The notes under the pieces: generated by a model
The model's database searches: none
What the model was told of the DNA's origin: nothing
Seen by the model: only the letters and a program-made list of their open reading frames with translations
From: Xiphydria camelus
Taxonomy: Eukaryota; Arthropoda; Insecta; Hymenoptera; Xiphydriidae
Reading direction: 5' to 3'
Length of the DNA: 64,000 bases
Assembly: GCA_963678675.1 (NCBI GenBank)
Contig: OY783192.1
Location: 33,511,250 to 33,575,249 of the forward strand
Position numbers and translations under genes: made by a program
Part shown: positions 55,071 to 64,000 of the stretch, in pieces
How positions within the stretch are numbered: the first letter of the stretch is position 1
Layout: each line of letters begins with the position of its first letter

Positions 55071-55263
55071 AAAAAAGAATACTTACGTACCTACGATACA
55101 TAAATCCTAGATTCACTTCGGAATTCAAGATCGTCGTCATCACACTGTCATTCATTGAGACATTATCATCCATTGAGATATTGCCATTCATTGAGAGATT
55201 GAAATCCACTAAGACATTGTCACGAATATTATCATCTTTGACCAATCCAACACAAATTCGACA
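55071..55263 (-). CDS. Possible exon with degenerate CATTGAGA tandem repeat
   Basis: On the - strand the frame reads GCRICVGLVKDDNIRDNVL then short repeats (LSMNGNISMDDNVSMNDSV). At the DNA level this is four ~21-24-base units (TCATTCATTGAGACATTATC-type). It is followed at the right place by TAC|GTAAGTAT, a strong donor. However, all three frames upstream are stopped before a good acceptor (a GAGTAG acceptor would be needed). I would not trust it as a gene without transcripts; a small tandem repeat with chance frame is the alternative. Confidence 0.2.
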
Positions 55264-57304
55264 TCCTTGATGATCTACTCATTCAGTTATCCCCAATTCA
55301 TTTCGCTGAAAATAAGGAGCTACCTCGGAACATTGTAGCAGGATCGATGAGTCAAAAGTAAAGTGATATCGAGCCGCTAACGACGTTTCTCGATGAAACA
55401 GCATTACCGAGAAAACGTTCATTAACGACTCGTTTGATTTTATGTAAAAATACGCAGCCAACTACAAAGATGGACTTTTTTAGATTTTCCAAATGCAAAC
55501 AGCTAAGATCTTGAGACAGAATATGGCCCAATTTTGTCAATACTTAATCGTCGATAAACGCCAGAACTAATATACGCTAGTAGGCGCAATAAGTATACTA
55601 ATCCACACTTAACTTGTTCAATACTTATTTTGCTGAAAATTATAGTTATAAAATTTGCTGACAATGTAAGTATTAACAGTTGTAGCTACACTCCATCTTA
55701 GCCTCTTATCTATTCGGCGCAACATATTATGATAATATTGATGGTTAAAAAGGAGCAGAAAATATGCTGACAGAAATCAGTTATTCCATTCTCAAATGCA
55801 ATTTGAGGCATGCAAACAATTTAATACATTTTTATGAAATACAAATCTCAATATTTCGAATGCAAATAAAATGCCACGTATTTCTTAATACAAATAAGGA
55901 TCTCACGTATTGTATATCATTTATGTTCACATAAAACTTCAAATTACATAAATGCAAAAAATTCAATCAAATAAAAAACCGAGAAACTACCCAGATAGAC
56001 TTGCATGAACGTTTAAAAAAATTTTTTCTTCAGAAACTTGTTAAATGTACATCCCAATACGATTCAAATTAATCGCAATATTTATTGTCGCAACACATTT
56101 ACGAAAAATGTTAGGTATATTAAATAAATGTTTAGCGTTTTAATTGTACTAGTTTGAAATTATTTAATGATACAAATATGCTTGCTTAATGATGATTCAT
56201 AGAGCACACTACCTTGATGCATCAGATGAGCTAATAATACTACCTAGAGTTGCTGTACAATTTACGCAAATTTATCTATCTGAGTAGGAAAGCGTTAAAA
56301 TCATATGGTATGGAATATTCGAAAACTCGAACGTGAGATCCTTGGATACAAAATATTGACATAAAATAATATACGAATGACAACGTGCACGGTGACAATA
56401 CGACAAATAAGTAAATCATCCTCTTCGGCGAATCGCCTCTTCGAGTAAAGCTCCCAACAATACGTAGGCTCGAGGATCCCCTGCATTCGACGAAAGCCTC
56501 GCCAGGATGAACAATATCACCTTTTCATATCATTCGATTGAATCGACTAGACTCTCCAAGTCCGAATCGATGGAAAGTCACAGATTTTCAATTGTAAATA
56601 TGATAGATTTCTCAATCTTAAGTATAACTGAGAATCAGTGACTTTCACCGATTCCGTTTCAAGAAGAACCTTGAACAAAACGAGATGGACATTTCTGTTC
56701 ACCCGTGCGACACTTCGAATTGGTTCAGTCTGCCCTTGGATCTCGATGAGCCCGCAGACATATCGAGATCGAAGTACGAACACTCTTTACGAGACTTTCT
56801 CGCAAGCTAAATAAGTGACTAGCCCAAACGACGACCTACGATTCGCTGAATCGCAGTCCGTAGACGTATGTGCACATTTGATCGAATCCTCGAGCCCTTT
56901 ATTCACTGCCACATTTCTTACTTCATTTTGAAATCTCCTCGGTCTGCTTTCGATCTACACGAATCTAAAGATTCGTAAAGATGAAGAACGGACATTATTA
57001 GGGATTTCCTTTCCAAGTAAATAAGCTCGAACGACGATCTGCGATCGTGAGAATCGCAGCTCGGAAATATTCGAGCCAATTAACTTTGAGTCTTCGCGTT
57101 CACTTCGCGCGCTTCTAAAAACACTTTCACGACTTAAATAGTTCATTTTCGCGTGCGTCCGGGTCTAGAACCGCGGACGCTTTCATTCGAATCCCGGATC
57201 CGGAAGAGCTTTCGCGCGTTATTCCGCGAAGGAACTTCCGGCCGGCCCTGCCTACTTAAAACTAGACACGCATTCACTCCGAAAGACTAGCCTACCTCCC
57301 TCGG
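55264..57304. other. AT-rich stretch, no gene recognised
   Basis: 56030-56270 resembles 40310-40580 (dispersed repeat). The region 56300-57240 is of medium GC with short - strand frames that carry no recognised domain. A diverged repeat of AAGCTAAATAAGTGACTAGC / AAGTAAATAAGCTCGAACG followed by ACGACGATCTGCGAT appears at 56808 and 57015, about 207 bases apart. Confidence 0.4.
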
Positions 57305-57436
57305 CTATACATAAAAAGATGCAACACATTCTCTCCAACACAACCATTCCACGAATTCCATTCGTTCCACCCCGGTGCAAGGGCCTACACTAGGGATAAC
57401 GTCCCGGGACGCATCCGTCACCGGAGCTTGATCTAC
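57305..57436 (-). CDS. Possible final exon following the 58390-58502 exon
   Basis: The - strand acceptor is GCTTTATTATGACAG. The frame then runs VDQAPVTDASRDVIPSVGPC for 43 codons to TAG at 57307-57305. The donor at 58389 leaves in phase 0 and this acceptor enters in phase 0, so the two can join without shift. The predicted tail (MEFVEWLCWRECVASFYV) is not obviously conserved, no AATAAA follows closely, and the polypyrimidine tract is only fair. Treat it as a hypothesis. Confidence 0.25.
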   Translation of the reverse strand, partial: VDQAPVTDASRDVIPSVGPCTGVERMEFVEWLCWRECVASFYV

Positions 57437-58389
57437 CTGTCATAATAAAGCACACCTGAGTAATGTATACTTACTGTTTCCGAAAGCTGGAAAAATATTT
57501 CATGAATATGATTAGCAGTTTATTCATCTAAACGAACTAAGGACTCTATTGAATTGTAGTAGGTATATGTATGTTTTCTGTAAAAATGTTGGAATATTGA
57601 AATAAGAAGTAAGAAATAAGAAATGCTCATCTCGAAGCTCTAATTTCAAAAAGCAGAACAAAATAATGCAAGAATATTCAACGATACATTTTAATTGTAA
57701 ACAATTTTTCGAATTAAAATATTCGATTTAATATTGAAAACCCTAAGGCGTTCTCCAAGTAGAAGTAAAAATACTGAAGACTTCGCAAACTCGCATGAAA
57801 CGCTTACTTCGACGCGGAGAACGACCTGACGCGCAAACTCTCATCGCTCCTCGATAAAATTCAATTCGACGAGTGGCTCTGATAATCTGAACGGCGAGAG
57901 GGAAATTTTTACCAGCGAAGTCGGAGGGTCATCCGACTTCAAGACTAATTACGCGAGAACCAGAAAGATTTCTACCAAATATCGCGAAGGAAACGATGAG
58001 ATGCTAAACCTGAAATTATTAAAAGCATAGCGAGAAAGTCACGAGCCAAAACCGGTGAAGGCTTCGACTCGTGGTCACCGTGCACAGTTGTCGAAATGTA
58101 TGAAAATTACAACCAGTTTTCGGTGTCGGTTCGGACCAATCGTCCTGCGACATGATCGAAAGCCGGAGGGACTCAAAGACATGCGAACCCCTCTGCGTGA
58201 TTCCCTTCGTCGAGGCGATGGCTGCTTACTGAAATCTTCTTGCACTGCCCCCGGAGATCCCTCCACATAAGCCTATTCCACGAAAATCGGCTAACCAAAA
58301 ATGCTTCAATTTATTAATTACGATTTGTACGAAACGGACTACCGATTTAACGTGAAATAAGCCTACTCTAGGAGACCGGCGGGACTTAC
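57437..58389. other. Probable intron or intergenic, no further exon confirmed
   Basis: Contains short frames on both strands (58055-58270 +, 58075-58266 -) with no splice support. The TTC GAC GCG GAG AAC GAC run near 57809 looks coding-like on + (27 codons) but has no acceptor between its upstream stop and the frame. Confidence 0.4.
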
Positions 58390-58502
58390 GGCGGCCTCTT
58401 CTTCGAAGTCCTCTGCTTCAGCCCAATATTTTACGTCCAACCATCCTTTTCGAGAATCTTTGAGGGCCATCTCAGAATATTTCCGATATCGTTGAACGAT
58501 AT
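58390..58502 (-). CDS. Internal coding exon of an unidentified gene
   Basis: On the - strand, AATCTCTATTTCTTTCAACAG (ending 58503) is a textbook acceptor and GCC|GTAAGTCCC (58389) a textbook donor. Between them, two bases complete a codon and 37 codons follow: IVQRYRKYSEMALKDSRKGW, then LDVKYWAEAEDFEEEAA. The start is basic and helical, the end strongly acidic, and no frame shift is needed. I do not recognise the family. The entry phase (one base expected from the previous exon) equals that of the terminal exon at 59807-59931, so the two may be alternative continuations of the same transcript. Confidence 0.6.
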
Positions 58503-59718
58503 CTGTTGAAAGAAATAGAGATTAAAACATTGAGAGCCGCAGAAATGTGAAATTGCTGATAAAATCATGTTTAACTGAAAAGAAATCCAATACAAGGCAT
58601 GTACGGTATATTAGGCACTAATTTCTATTATTGAGAACAAATAACAAGCGAAATTTGACTCGCGAGTAGCGAACGTCTTTACGACATGACGTGTTCGCAC
58701 ATCTAAATATTTTCAATGAATAGTGAAATTAAAACAAGTTATCAAAGGAGACAAAATTTCCATCGACAATATGAAAATTCAATTCCATTAAAATATCTAA
58801 AATACATTGATTACCAATTTACCCTCAAATGTACAACTTATTTATAGAGTCTAATTTATAGAATAAATTAAGTTTTCCTCTTAGTAATTGAAGGGGCGAG
58901 TGGAAGAAGGGGTTAAGTAACAAGAAGTTAGTTCCGAGATATTTGAGTTGGAAGCATGAGTTCCATTCAGTATAGACATACTAAACATACGCCATGTAAT
59001 ATCTGGGTTTTGAATGGAATCAGAGCTATCCAATATTTACCAGAAGTTACATTCGGACATAACACTTTCACCCACTGAGTGATCTCATTTTTTCTAATAA
59101 TGTTACTTAATCCCTTCTTCCACTTGTCCCTTCAATTATACTCCGTAAGAACCCGATCTCCACACGGTTTAATTCGTTTTAATGCATTTGGATGATTATA
59201 CTTCCTTCACTTGCAATTATTTCTTAACACAGTATACCCTTAACTGTCGTAGCTAAATGATTGTATGACTTACCCATTTACAACTTTGATATTTAACAGT
59301 ACAGATCTTTTTGTACCTAAGTCTGTAGCCATTATTTACATAATAGCCTCACGAAGGACAATAAGGATAATCATTATTGAGTGGGGACTTGTGGCAACAA
59401 TTTGTTGCATCATACAACGATTACCTACTCAATTAAAGCCAAACGATAGTCATAAATGTATGTAAATATATTATTCATCATAACCGGATATTACGCCATA
59501 AAAAATATCCAGCGTTAACTTAATTCATTAAAGTGCTCATATATAATACTGAGACTAAATTAAATATATGTAGATATACAATAATATTATAATGAATTAT
59601 GTGTCGTAATAGCAACAACCTTAAGTTCTCTTCTCTCTTTCGAAAGAGTGTAAGAAAAAAGATGGTACCTCACGACGAAAGAAGTCTATCGCCAAAACTC
59701 TCTGCTCGTACTTCATTC
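58503..59718. other. Intron or intergenic, one large inverted word pair
   Basis: AT-rich. TAATTGAAGGGGCGAGTGGA, then AGAAGGGGTTAAGTAAC (58885-58921) pairs with GTTACTTAATCCCTTCTTCC, then ACTTGTCCCTTCAATTA (59102-59138), with CATTCAGTATAGACATAC and AACTTAGTTCC-type words between. A ~250-base hairpin-type element (58885-59138) is likely. No gene here. Confidence 0.5.
58885..59138. mobile_element. TIR element, ~37-bp inverted ends
   Basis: TAATTGAAGGGGCGAGTGGA...GGGGTTAAGTAAC at 58885-58921 and its complement GTTACTTAATCCCTTCTTCC...CCTTCAATTA at 59102-59138 differ at only a few bases. The inner core has a second partial symmetry (GAGTTGGAAGCATGAGTTCC). Non-coding. Autonomous parent unknown. Confidence 0.75.
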
Positions 59719-59724
59719 TTTATT
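59719..59724 (-). terminator. Poly(A) signal of the 59807-59931 exon
   Basis: TTTATT on + is AATAAA on -, lying about 83 bases downstream of the TAA stop in the - direction. It supports this exon as a 3'-terminal one. Confidence 0.6.
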
Positions 59725-59806
59725 AATATATATACATGAGATACAAAGGAGCACGCTGCTGCTTTGCTAGGAGAAATTACAACATCATTCGCTTCTTATG
59801 CGGGAG

Positions 59807-59931
59807 TTATAGACTAACACGCAGAAAATCGTGCAAGTTCAGTCCAAAACGAATTTGACGTAGATGTCGCATCATAGATACACCGCAGAAGTCTTTGTTT
59901 GGTAGGTGCAGTGCTAGCTGAAGCCTGTCGT
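59807..59931 (-). CDS. 3'-terminal coding exon of an unidentified gene
   Basis: The - strand acceptor is CAAATAATTTAATTTCAG (AG at 59933-59932). Two bases complete a codon, then DRLQLALHLPNKDFCGVSMM, then RHLRQIRFGLNLHDFLRVSL follow to TAA at 59809-59807. The peptide is amphipathic and basic. A second frame is also open for 38 codons to a TAG (starting RQASASTAPTKQRLLRC), so the frame is not certain. The AATAAA at 59719-59724 supports a transcript end. The upstream exon lies to the right, beyond the minisatellite. Because 58390-58502 is entered in the same phase, this could be an alternative last exon used when splicing stops early. Confidence 0.45.
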
Positions 59932-60059
59932 CTGAAATTAAATTATTTGGTTACAACCGAGGTCGAGGTCCACGTGTGAGGAGGATGAAGCGTTGCCACT
60001 CGAGAGGAGAGTCTTCGATAGGTCTTCAAGGATATCCGGTATCTTCGATGGAGAGGAAG
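59932..60059. other. Start of the intron upstream of the terminal exon
   Basis: Contains the polypyrimidine/acceptor region and the first decayed units of the minisatellite. Confidence 0.4.
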
Positions 60060-61180
60060 ATACACTGTCTTCTTTTTAAGAAAGGATCCAGTGTTTCCAC
60101 GTGATAGGAGAATTCATTGTCTTCGCTTTCCCGGAGGATCTAACATTTCAAGTAATAGAATGATGGGAGAATGCACTGTCTGCGTTTTAAGAGCGGGTGG
60201 ATTTCCATATGACAGGGAAATGCAGTCTTCATTTTTTACGGGAGGATCTATAATAGTACTTTCATGTGATAGGAGAACACGTTGCCCTCACTTTAGCGAA
60301 GTATGCAGTATTTTCGCTTGAGAGGAGAATACACTGACTTCATTTTTAAGGAAGGTCCAGTATTTCCACTTGAGAAAATGATGAGTTATCTTCATCTAGG
60401 AGGTGGATCCAGTGTTTCCCGCTTGAGAAAATGTTGCGCTACCTTCATTTTAGAGGAGAATCTAGTATGTCCACGTGAGAGAGAGGAAGCATCTAGTATT
60501 TCCATCTCACAGGAGAACACCTTGGTCCGTATTCACATCATGCTTTTAGTGTTAAAAGTGCTGTTCTTTTTTTCGTTCGTACACTATTAACGGGGTGAGG
60601 CAGACCTTAACAACGATACAGATGAAAACTGTAAGGGCACTGTTAGCAATATAGTGGGATGTGAATACGGACCCTCTCGTCTTCGCTATTGAGAGAGGAT
60701 CCAGTGTTTCCGCTTGAGAGGAGGATACACTGCCTTCCGTTTAGAGAAAGATCCAGTTTTTCCACTTGAGAAAATGAGGCGCTATATCCACTTTACAGGA
60801 GGATTCGGTCTTTCCGTGTGTCAAGAGAATGCATTAACTTCGTTTTAGTAAATGGTCGAATGTATACACCCTCCAGAGGGGAGGATGTACTGTCTTCGCT
60901 TTAAGCGGGATTTCTCTATTTTGGAGAAAATTCATTGTAATCGTTTATAAGGAGACTGCGGTACTACGTGCGAAATCGGATTCTGTCTTTGCTTTTAATT
61001 ATAACTCTTGAATGGTAGAAATTTACTTGAGGCAGACGCACGATCGATAAGAGACTTGCAACATCTTCCATCAAAAAATAGATTCCGGATATTCGTATAA
61101 AAGAAAGATACTACTTCTTTTTTTAACTGAAAGGAGGGTTTAGTGTTTCCACTCGAAAGGGGGATGCGATATTACGAAAA
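60060..61180. repeat. Degenerate ~50-bp minisatellite, ~20 units
   Basis: The unit consensus is about GGATCCAGTGTTTCCACTTG, then AGAGGAGAATACACTGTCTTCGCTTTAAG. The anchors CAGTGTTTCC or AGTATTTCC and GAGAAT.CACTG recur every ~45-55 bases, interrupted at 60524-60673 by a TIR element and decaying toward 61180. Open frames through it change with the units. It lies in the intron upstream of the 59807 exon. Confidence 0.85.
60524..60673. mobile_element. 150-bp TIR element inserted in the minisatellite
   Basis: GGTCCGTATTCACATC at 60524-60539 and GATGTGAATACGGACC at 60658-60673 are exact complements. The interior is not minisatellite sequence (it includes CTGTTCTTTTTTTCGTTCGT and GGCAGACCTTAACAACG). 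No obvious target duplication. Non-coding. Confidence 0.85.
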
Positions 61181-62503
61181 ATGGCATAGCACTGTCGCAC
61201 CTAGTTAGAGTTTACTAAAGAAAGAGACACTCTATATATTTGATTGAATGAAAATTGAATATTTCAGGGGTGGTAACGATTAGGATATCTCGGACATATG
61301 ATTCTCATCCAGACAAAAATAACAAGAAAAATAATTAAAAAGTGAGTTAGGAAGACGAGTAGAATTTGTTGTTATCTTGAAGCGGTAAAATTAACATTGA
61401 ATTGTATACCTCTTCTACTGCATTTTTATTAAAGGAAGTATACTCATAGAATTAATATTATAGCGAAATAAACTTGAATGAAATTGCCTCAAGTAACCTC
61501 CCGCCTCGTACGAGAGAGAGAGAGAGAGACGTACTTTATATTCACACATGTTTGTTAAATACCGATAACGTATGTTATACATGGGGAAGAATTTAGGTCT
61601 CGAACAACTTGAAATTACGATATGAAGGCTCTACATTTCCTTATCGTCAAATATGAGTCTGATTAGTTATACCAAGTTAGTAGCAAAGTAGAATAAATTT
61701 GGAAAAAACAGACAAGATTTCAAGTATGCTACACAAATTAATAGATTAATAGAAATGAATTTCGACCTTTAAAAATTTGAGATCCCGCCGTTAGGACTAC
61801 AGTTCTTTATTATCAAGTACAAGTTCAATTAATTTTTCATTGAGTTGACATAGTAAAACGAAGTAGAATAGAATGGGAAGCTAAAGTTATGATTTTTTAT
61901 ATGCAAAGAGCAATATACAGATAATGAACGCGAAAGGCGGATATATTTATAGTAAGAGAGCGCTGTGACATACACACAATCAGTGACGCGCTGCCACTTG
62001 TCCGATTGCTCGTTTGCGCGGGAAGCCGGTACGCGAGCGCCCGCGAAGGCTTCCGAAGATTACCGAGGTCGATCATATGATTACGCGTGAGAGGACCGAC
62101 TCGGGATTCATTTTCTCACTCGCACTCGTACGATTAGATGCGGGAATATCAACGCGACCGAAATGCATCTCTAATTGCAAGAGACTGCCCTTTGGAAGCT
62201 TTAGAATCATTGCCGCGCATTGAATCAAACGTTTCATCGAAACGCCACGCGGAGCAAATGAAATCCTAAGCGATATACCTAATACGGCTAAATCAGTCCT
62301 CGTCGCGCGCGAAAGAACTCTACTATAAGTACACCAAAGTTTGCGTGATCGAATGAGTTTGCGTCGTACTAGTAGAATATCGACGAATGGAATATTTCTT
62401 CCCATCGCAGACAGGAATTACGCGCAATTTGGAGAAGCCGAATAGGAGAGGACGCGCTCGCATTGGTACAAAATAAGAACAATATCTAGAAAGAGAAGCT
62501 TAC
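61181..62503. other. Non-coding stretch with a GA run
   Basis: GA run at 61511-61528. GC-rich at 61990-62480, with a 110-codon - frame (62073-62405) and a + frame (62014-62223) overlapping. I recognise neither. Possibly the 5' region of a leftward gene. Confidence 0.35.
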
Positions 62504-62587
62504 TCGAGGCGAGCGTCGATGACCGGACAACGGTGAGCGTTCAAAGGCGTCTACCGACGTCAATTTTGACTTTGTCCGCTTCTTCAT
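62504..62587 (-). CDS. Candidate short first exon
   Basis: On the - strand, ATG at 62587-62585 opens MKKRTKSKLTSVDAFERSPL, then SGHRRSPR, ending at CTCGA|GTAAGCTT, a good donor in phase 0. The peptide is basic and Ser-rich, as many N-termini are. The phase does not match either 58390-58502 or 59807-59931 directly, so at least one intervening exon would be needed. The context of the ATG is poor (C at -3). Confidence 0.2.
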
Positions 62588-63340
62588 GTGTTCAGCATTT
62601 CACGAATACGATTACAGGCGACCACGCCACAAAATATCATGGAAATATCGTTCGCAACGCACGCTACGTACGAAAAATGACACGCATGCGACGTACCATC
62701 ATACTCGCGAGCAGTCAGGGAGAAGTGAAGGAACGGCTGTACCTCTCGCGTGGCTGGCCGAGCAAGATTCGACAGGCGCGCGCCAAGGTGAGGGGAGCGC
62801 GCGAGGAGAGGGGACCAGTAGTACATGCGACGTACCCTCGATGAAATTTAACACATTCGCAACCGGCATATTTTTTCCGTTTCTGATACTGAGTACCGAC
62901 GAAAATAATGAAATTCTGAAGGTGTTTGCCGCAAACTTGAATCGTTAAAGCAAGGATAAAAATGATAAAATTTGTTTTAAAATATCAATACTGAATGCAA
63001 CTTTGCACTCGGCAGATTCCTGAAGGTTGTAAGCCAACTGGTGGATCGTTTTACCGACTTCTTTATCTCAGTTACCCGTATCACAAAAACTTAACTAGTG
63101 AATAATTATGGGAGTTTTACTATACAGAAAATACTTTCAAATTTCAGACAACATAATTGCCGCGGATCACGCCGGGTTAAAAAAGAAAAGATAAGAAGGA
63201 TTTACTTTATTTCTTTCGAATAAACACTACGTATGTGTGGAAAGTTCGTTTGTAGAGGTTTGATAGTCTATATTTCTCGATTGATAAAGTTCCTTGTGTA
63301 TGTTTTATTAGTAAAATAAATTTTACGGACAATTCTTTTT
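62588..63340. other. Non-coding stretch, no gene recognised
   Basis: GC-rich to 62850 with overlapping frames, AT-rich thereafter. Nothing recognised. Confidence 0.4.
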
Positions 63341-63427
63341 CATGATATGATATTTTAATGTCCCATGATATGATATTTTAATGTCCCGGCGAGTGGCCGG
63401 TTCTACGTGGGACATACGATATTTATA
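63341..63427. repeat. 23-bp direct repeat plus fragment of the 53219 hairpin terminus
   Basis: CATGATATGATATTTTAATG, then TCC occurs twice in tandem (63341-63363, 63364-63386). From about 63380 it runs into AATGTCCCGGCGAGTGGCCG and GTTCTACGTGGGACATACG, which is the end of the palindrome at 53640-53692. A solo terminus. Confidence 0.75.
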
Positions 63428-63431
63428 TTAA

Positions 63432-63524
63432 CCCTCTAAAGGTCATCTACTTATATGGTGGTCCCCTTAAATACCGGTAAATACATAAAGACAGGGGCTT
63501 ACTATAAGTGTGGCCCCGGGAGGG
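63432..63524. mobile_element. Short piggyBac-like element (TTAA target), 93 bp
   Basis: TTAA at 63428-63431 and 63525-63528 flank CCCTCTAAAGG ... CCCCGGGAGGG. Terminal CCCTC/GAGGG and subterminal GGTCCCC/GGGGCTT symmetry. The TTAA-CCC start is the usual piggyBac end. It is inserted directly after the hairpin-terminus fragment. Confidence 0.65.
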
Positions 63525-63710
63525 TTAAAGGAATGCGTAATTAAAGTGACGTATGAAAGAAAATTTGAAGTTTTTATAAAGTACGAAATACTTTGTTAAT
63601 GTCCTAAGTTTTACTGCAAATAAGGAAATGACTGTAGCATCGATTTGATAGTAATTCCGGGCTATTAACTATCGACAACATCTGTATAAGAAAAGAGCAT
63701 AAACTATAAG
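63525..63710. other. AT-rich stretch, no feature
   Basis: Nothing recognised. Confidence 0.4.
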
Positions 63711-63835
63711 CAGTTTGGAATTTTGTATTGGAATCGGTTCACCCATTTTTGTAAGTTAAACTCAACTGATTCTTTGCGTCAATTTTACATACTTTGTAAT
63801 AATTTCAACATTCTTTGCATAAATTTTAACGAAAC
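63711..63835. mobile_element. Family M MITE, copy 3 (right part missing)
   Basis: CAGTTTGGAATTTTGTATTG, then GAATCGGTTCACCC match the left end of the 12281 copy, followed by TTTTTGTAAGTTAAACTCAA. The right terminus is not found. Confidence 0.6.
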
Positions 63836-64000
63836 ATCGAATGCTTTTAATCCTCTGTGGTCGCCAAGGGTCCACTTGAGCGAGACTTCAATTTTGAAGT
63901 TGACTGTACTTTCTTTTGTACAATCATAGCTAGATCATCGCCAGATCTCGGAATAAATAGTTTCTTCTTAAAACTGGAACTACGAACATTCTTCGGACTT
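63836..64000. other. No feature seen to the end of the window
   Basis: Unremarkable sequence. Confidence 0.4.

Noticed and set aside
57160..57210. TTCGAATCCCGG resembling a tRNA T-loop
   Set aside because: No acceptor stem, D arm or anticodon arm can be drawn around it.
57807..57890. Coding-like + run reading YFDAENDLTRKLSSLLDKIQ
   Set aside because: Only 27 codons between stops, with no AG acceptor available after the upstream stop.
58055..58270. 71-codon + frame and overlapping 63-codon - frame
   Set aside because: Both open on the same DNA; the - strand acceptor at its edge would create an immediate stop in the phase required by the neighbouring exon.
60091..60590. Two successive + frames of 76 and 95 codons with repetitive sequence
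   Set aside because: They translate the minisatellite units and cross the inserted TIR element.

Overview
This window is eukaryotic nuclear DNA. The evidence is spliced exons with GT-AG borders and AATAAA signals, long intronic or intergenic tracts, many TC/GA microsatellites and a very high density of short inverted-repeat transposons. It has no prokaryotic operons, rRNA, tRNA or CRISPR array. AT-rich repeats alternate with GC-rich stretches that are not depleted in CpG. That base composition and the element types (TA-target MITEs, pogo-like, piggyBac-like and Lep1-like Helitron relics) suggest an insect, perhaps a hymenopteran. The taxon is an inference; no recognised gene fixes it.

Coding content is sparse. 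The best gene is on the + strand: two consecutive 3' exons (24657-24875 and 27659-27788) join in phase and end in a stop, followed by a poly(A) signal at 27899. Its 5' exons were not found. On the - strand at the right there is a terminal exon (59807-59931, poly(A) signal at 59719) and an internal exon with excellent splice sites (58390-58502). Both are entered in the same phase, so they could be alternative 3' ends of one gene whose 5' part lies to the right. A possible final exon at 57305-57436 fits in phase after the internal exon. A candidate acidic first exon (10451-10637, -) and a candidate short first exon (62504-62587, -) are weaker. I cannot assign any of these to a family.

Most of the recognisable structure is mobile DNA. 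At least seven copies of one MITE family (A) have ends close to CACTGAGAAAAATAA, and several keep TA target duplications. Related families have ends CACGGAAAAAAATTAA (B), CACGGAGAAAAAGGATTAG (C), CACTGTAAAAAAATTG (K) and others. Nearly all are long internal palindromes, and some are nested or share insertion points. Other elements are: (i) a 933-bp pogo/Tigger-like relic at 51359-52291, with a decayed CENP-B/Tc5-type helix-turn-helix reading frame, inserted at a TA inside an older repeat whose empty site survives at about 5774; (ii) three TTAA-flanked piggyBac-like MITEs; (iii) two Helitron-like ends; (iv) a 474-bp near-perfect hairpin (53219-53692); (v) an alternating-orientation satellite array (46375-47760); (vi) a degenerate ~50-bp minisatellite (60060-61180) interrupted by a 150-bp TIR element; (vii) a ~310-bp tandem duplication (49551-50222).

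The rest is GC-rich, CpG-rich non-coding sequence with TC/GA microsatellites (longest 11821-11894), a few TATA-like core promoter candidates and a pair of inverted CAGATGGCGCC motifs (16770-16893) resembling insect CTCF sites. I saw no convincing new biological system of the defence or biosynthetic kind. The strongest unusual theme is the density and nesting of hairpin-forming elements with shared termini.
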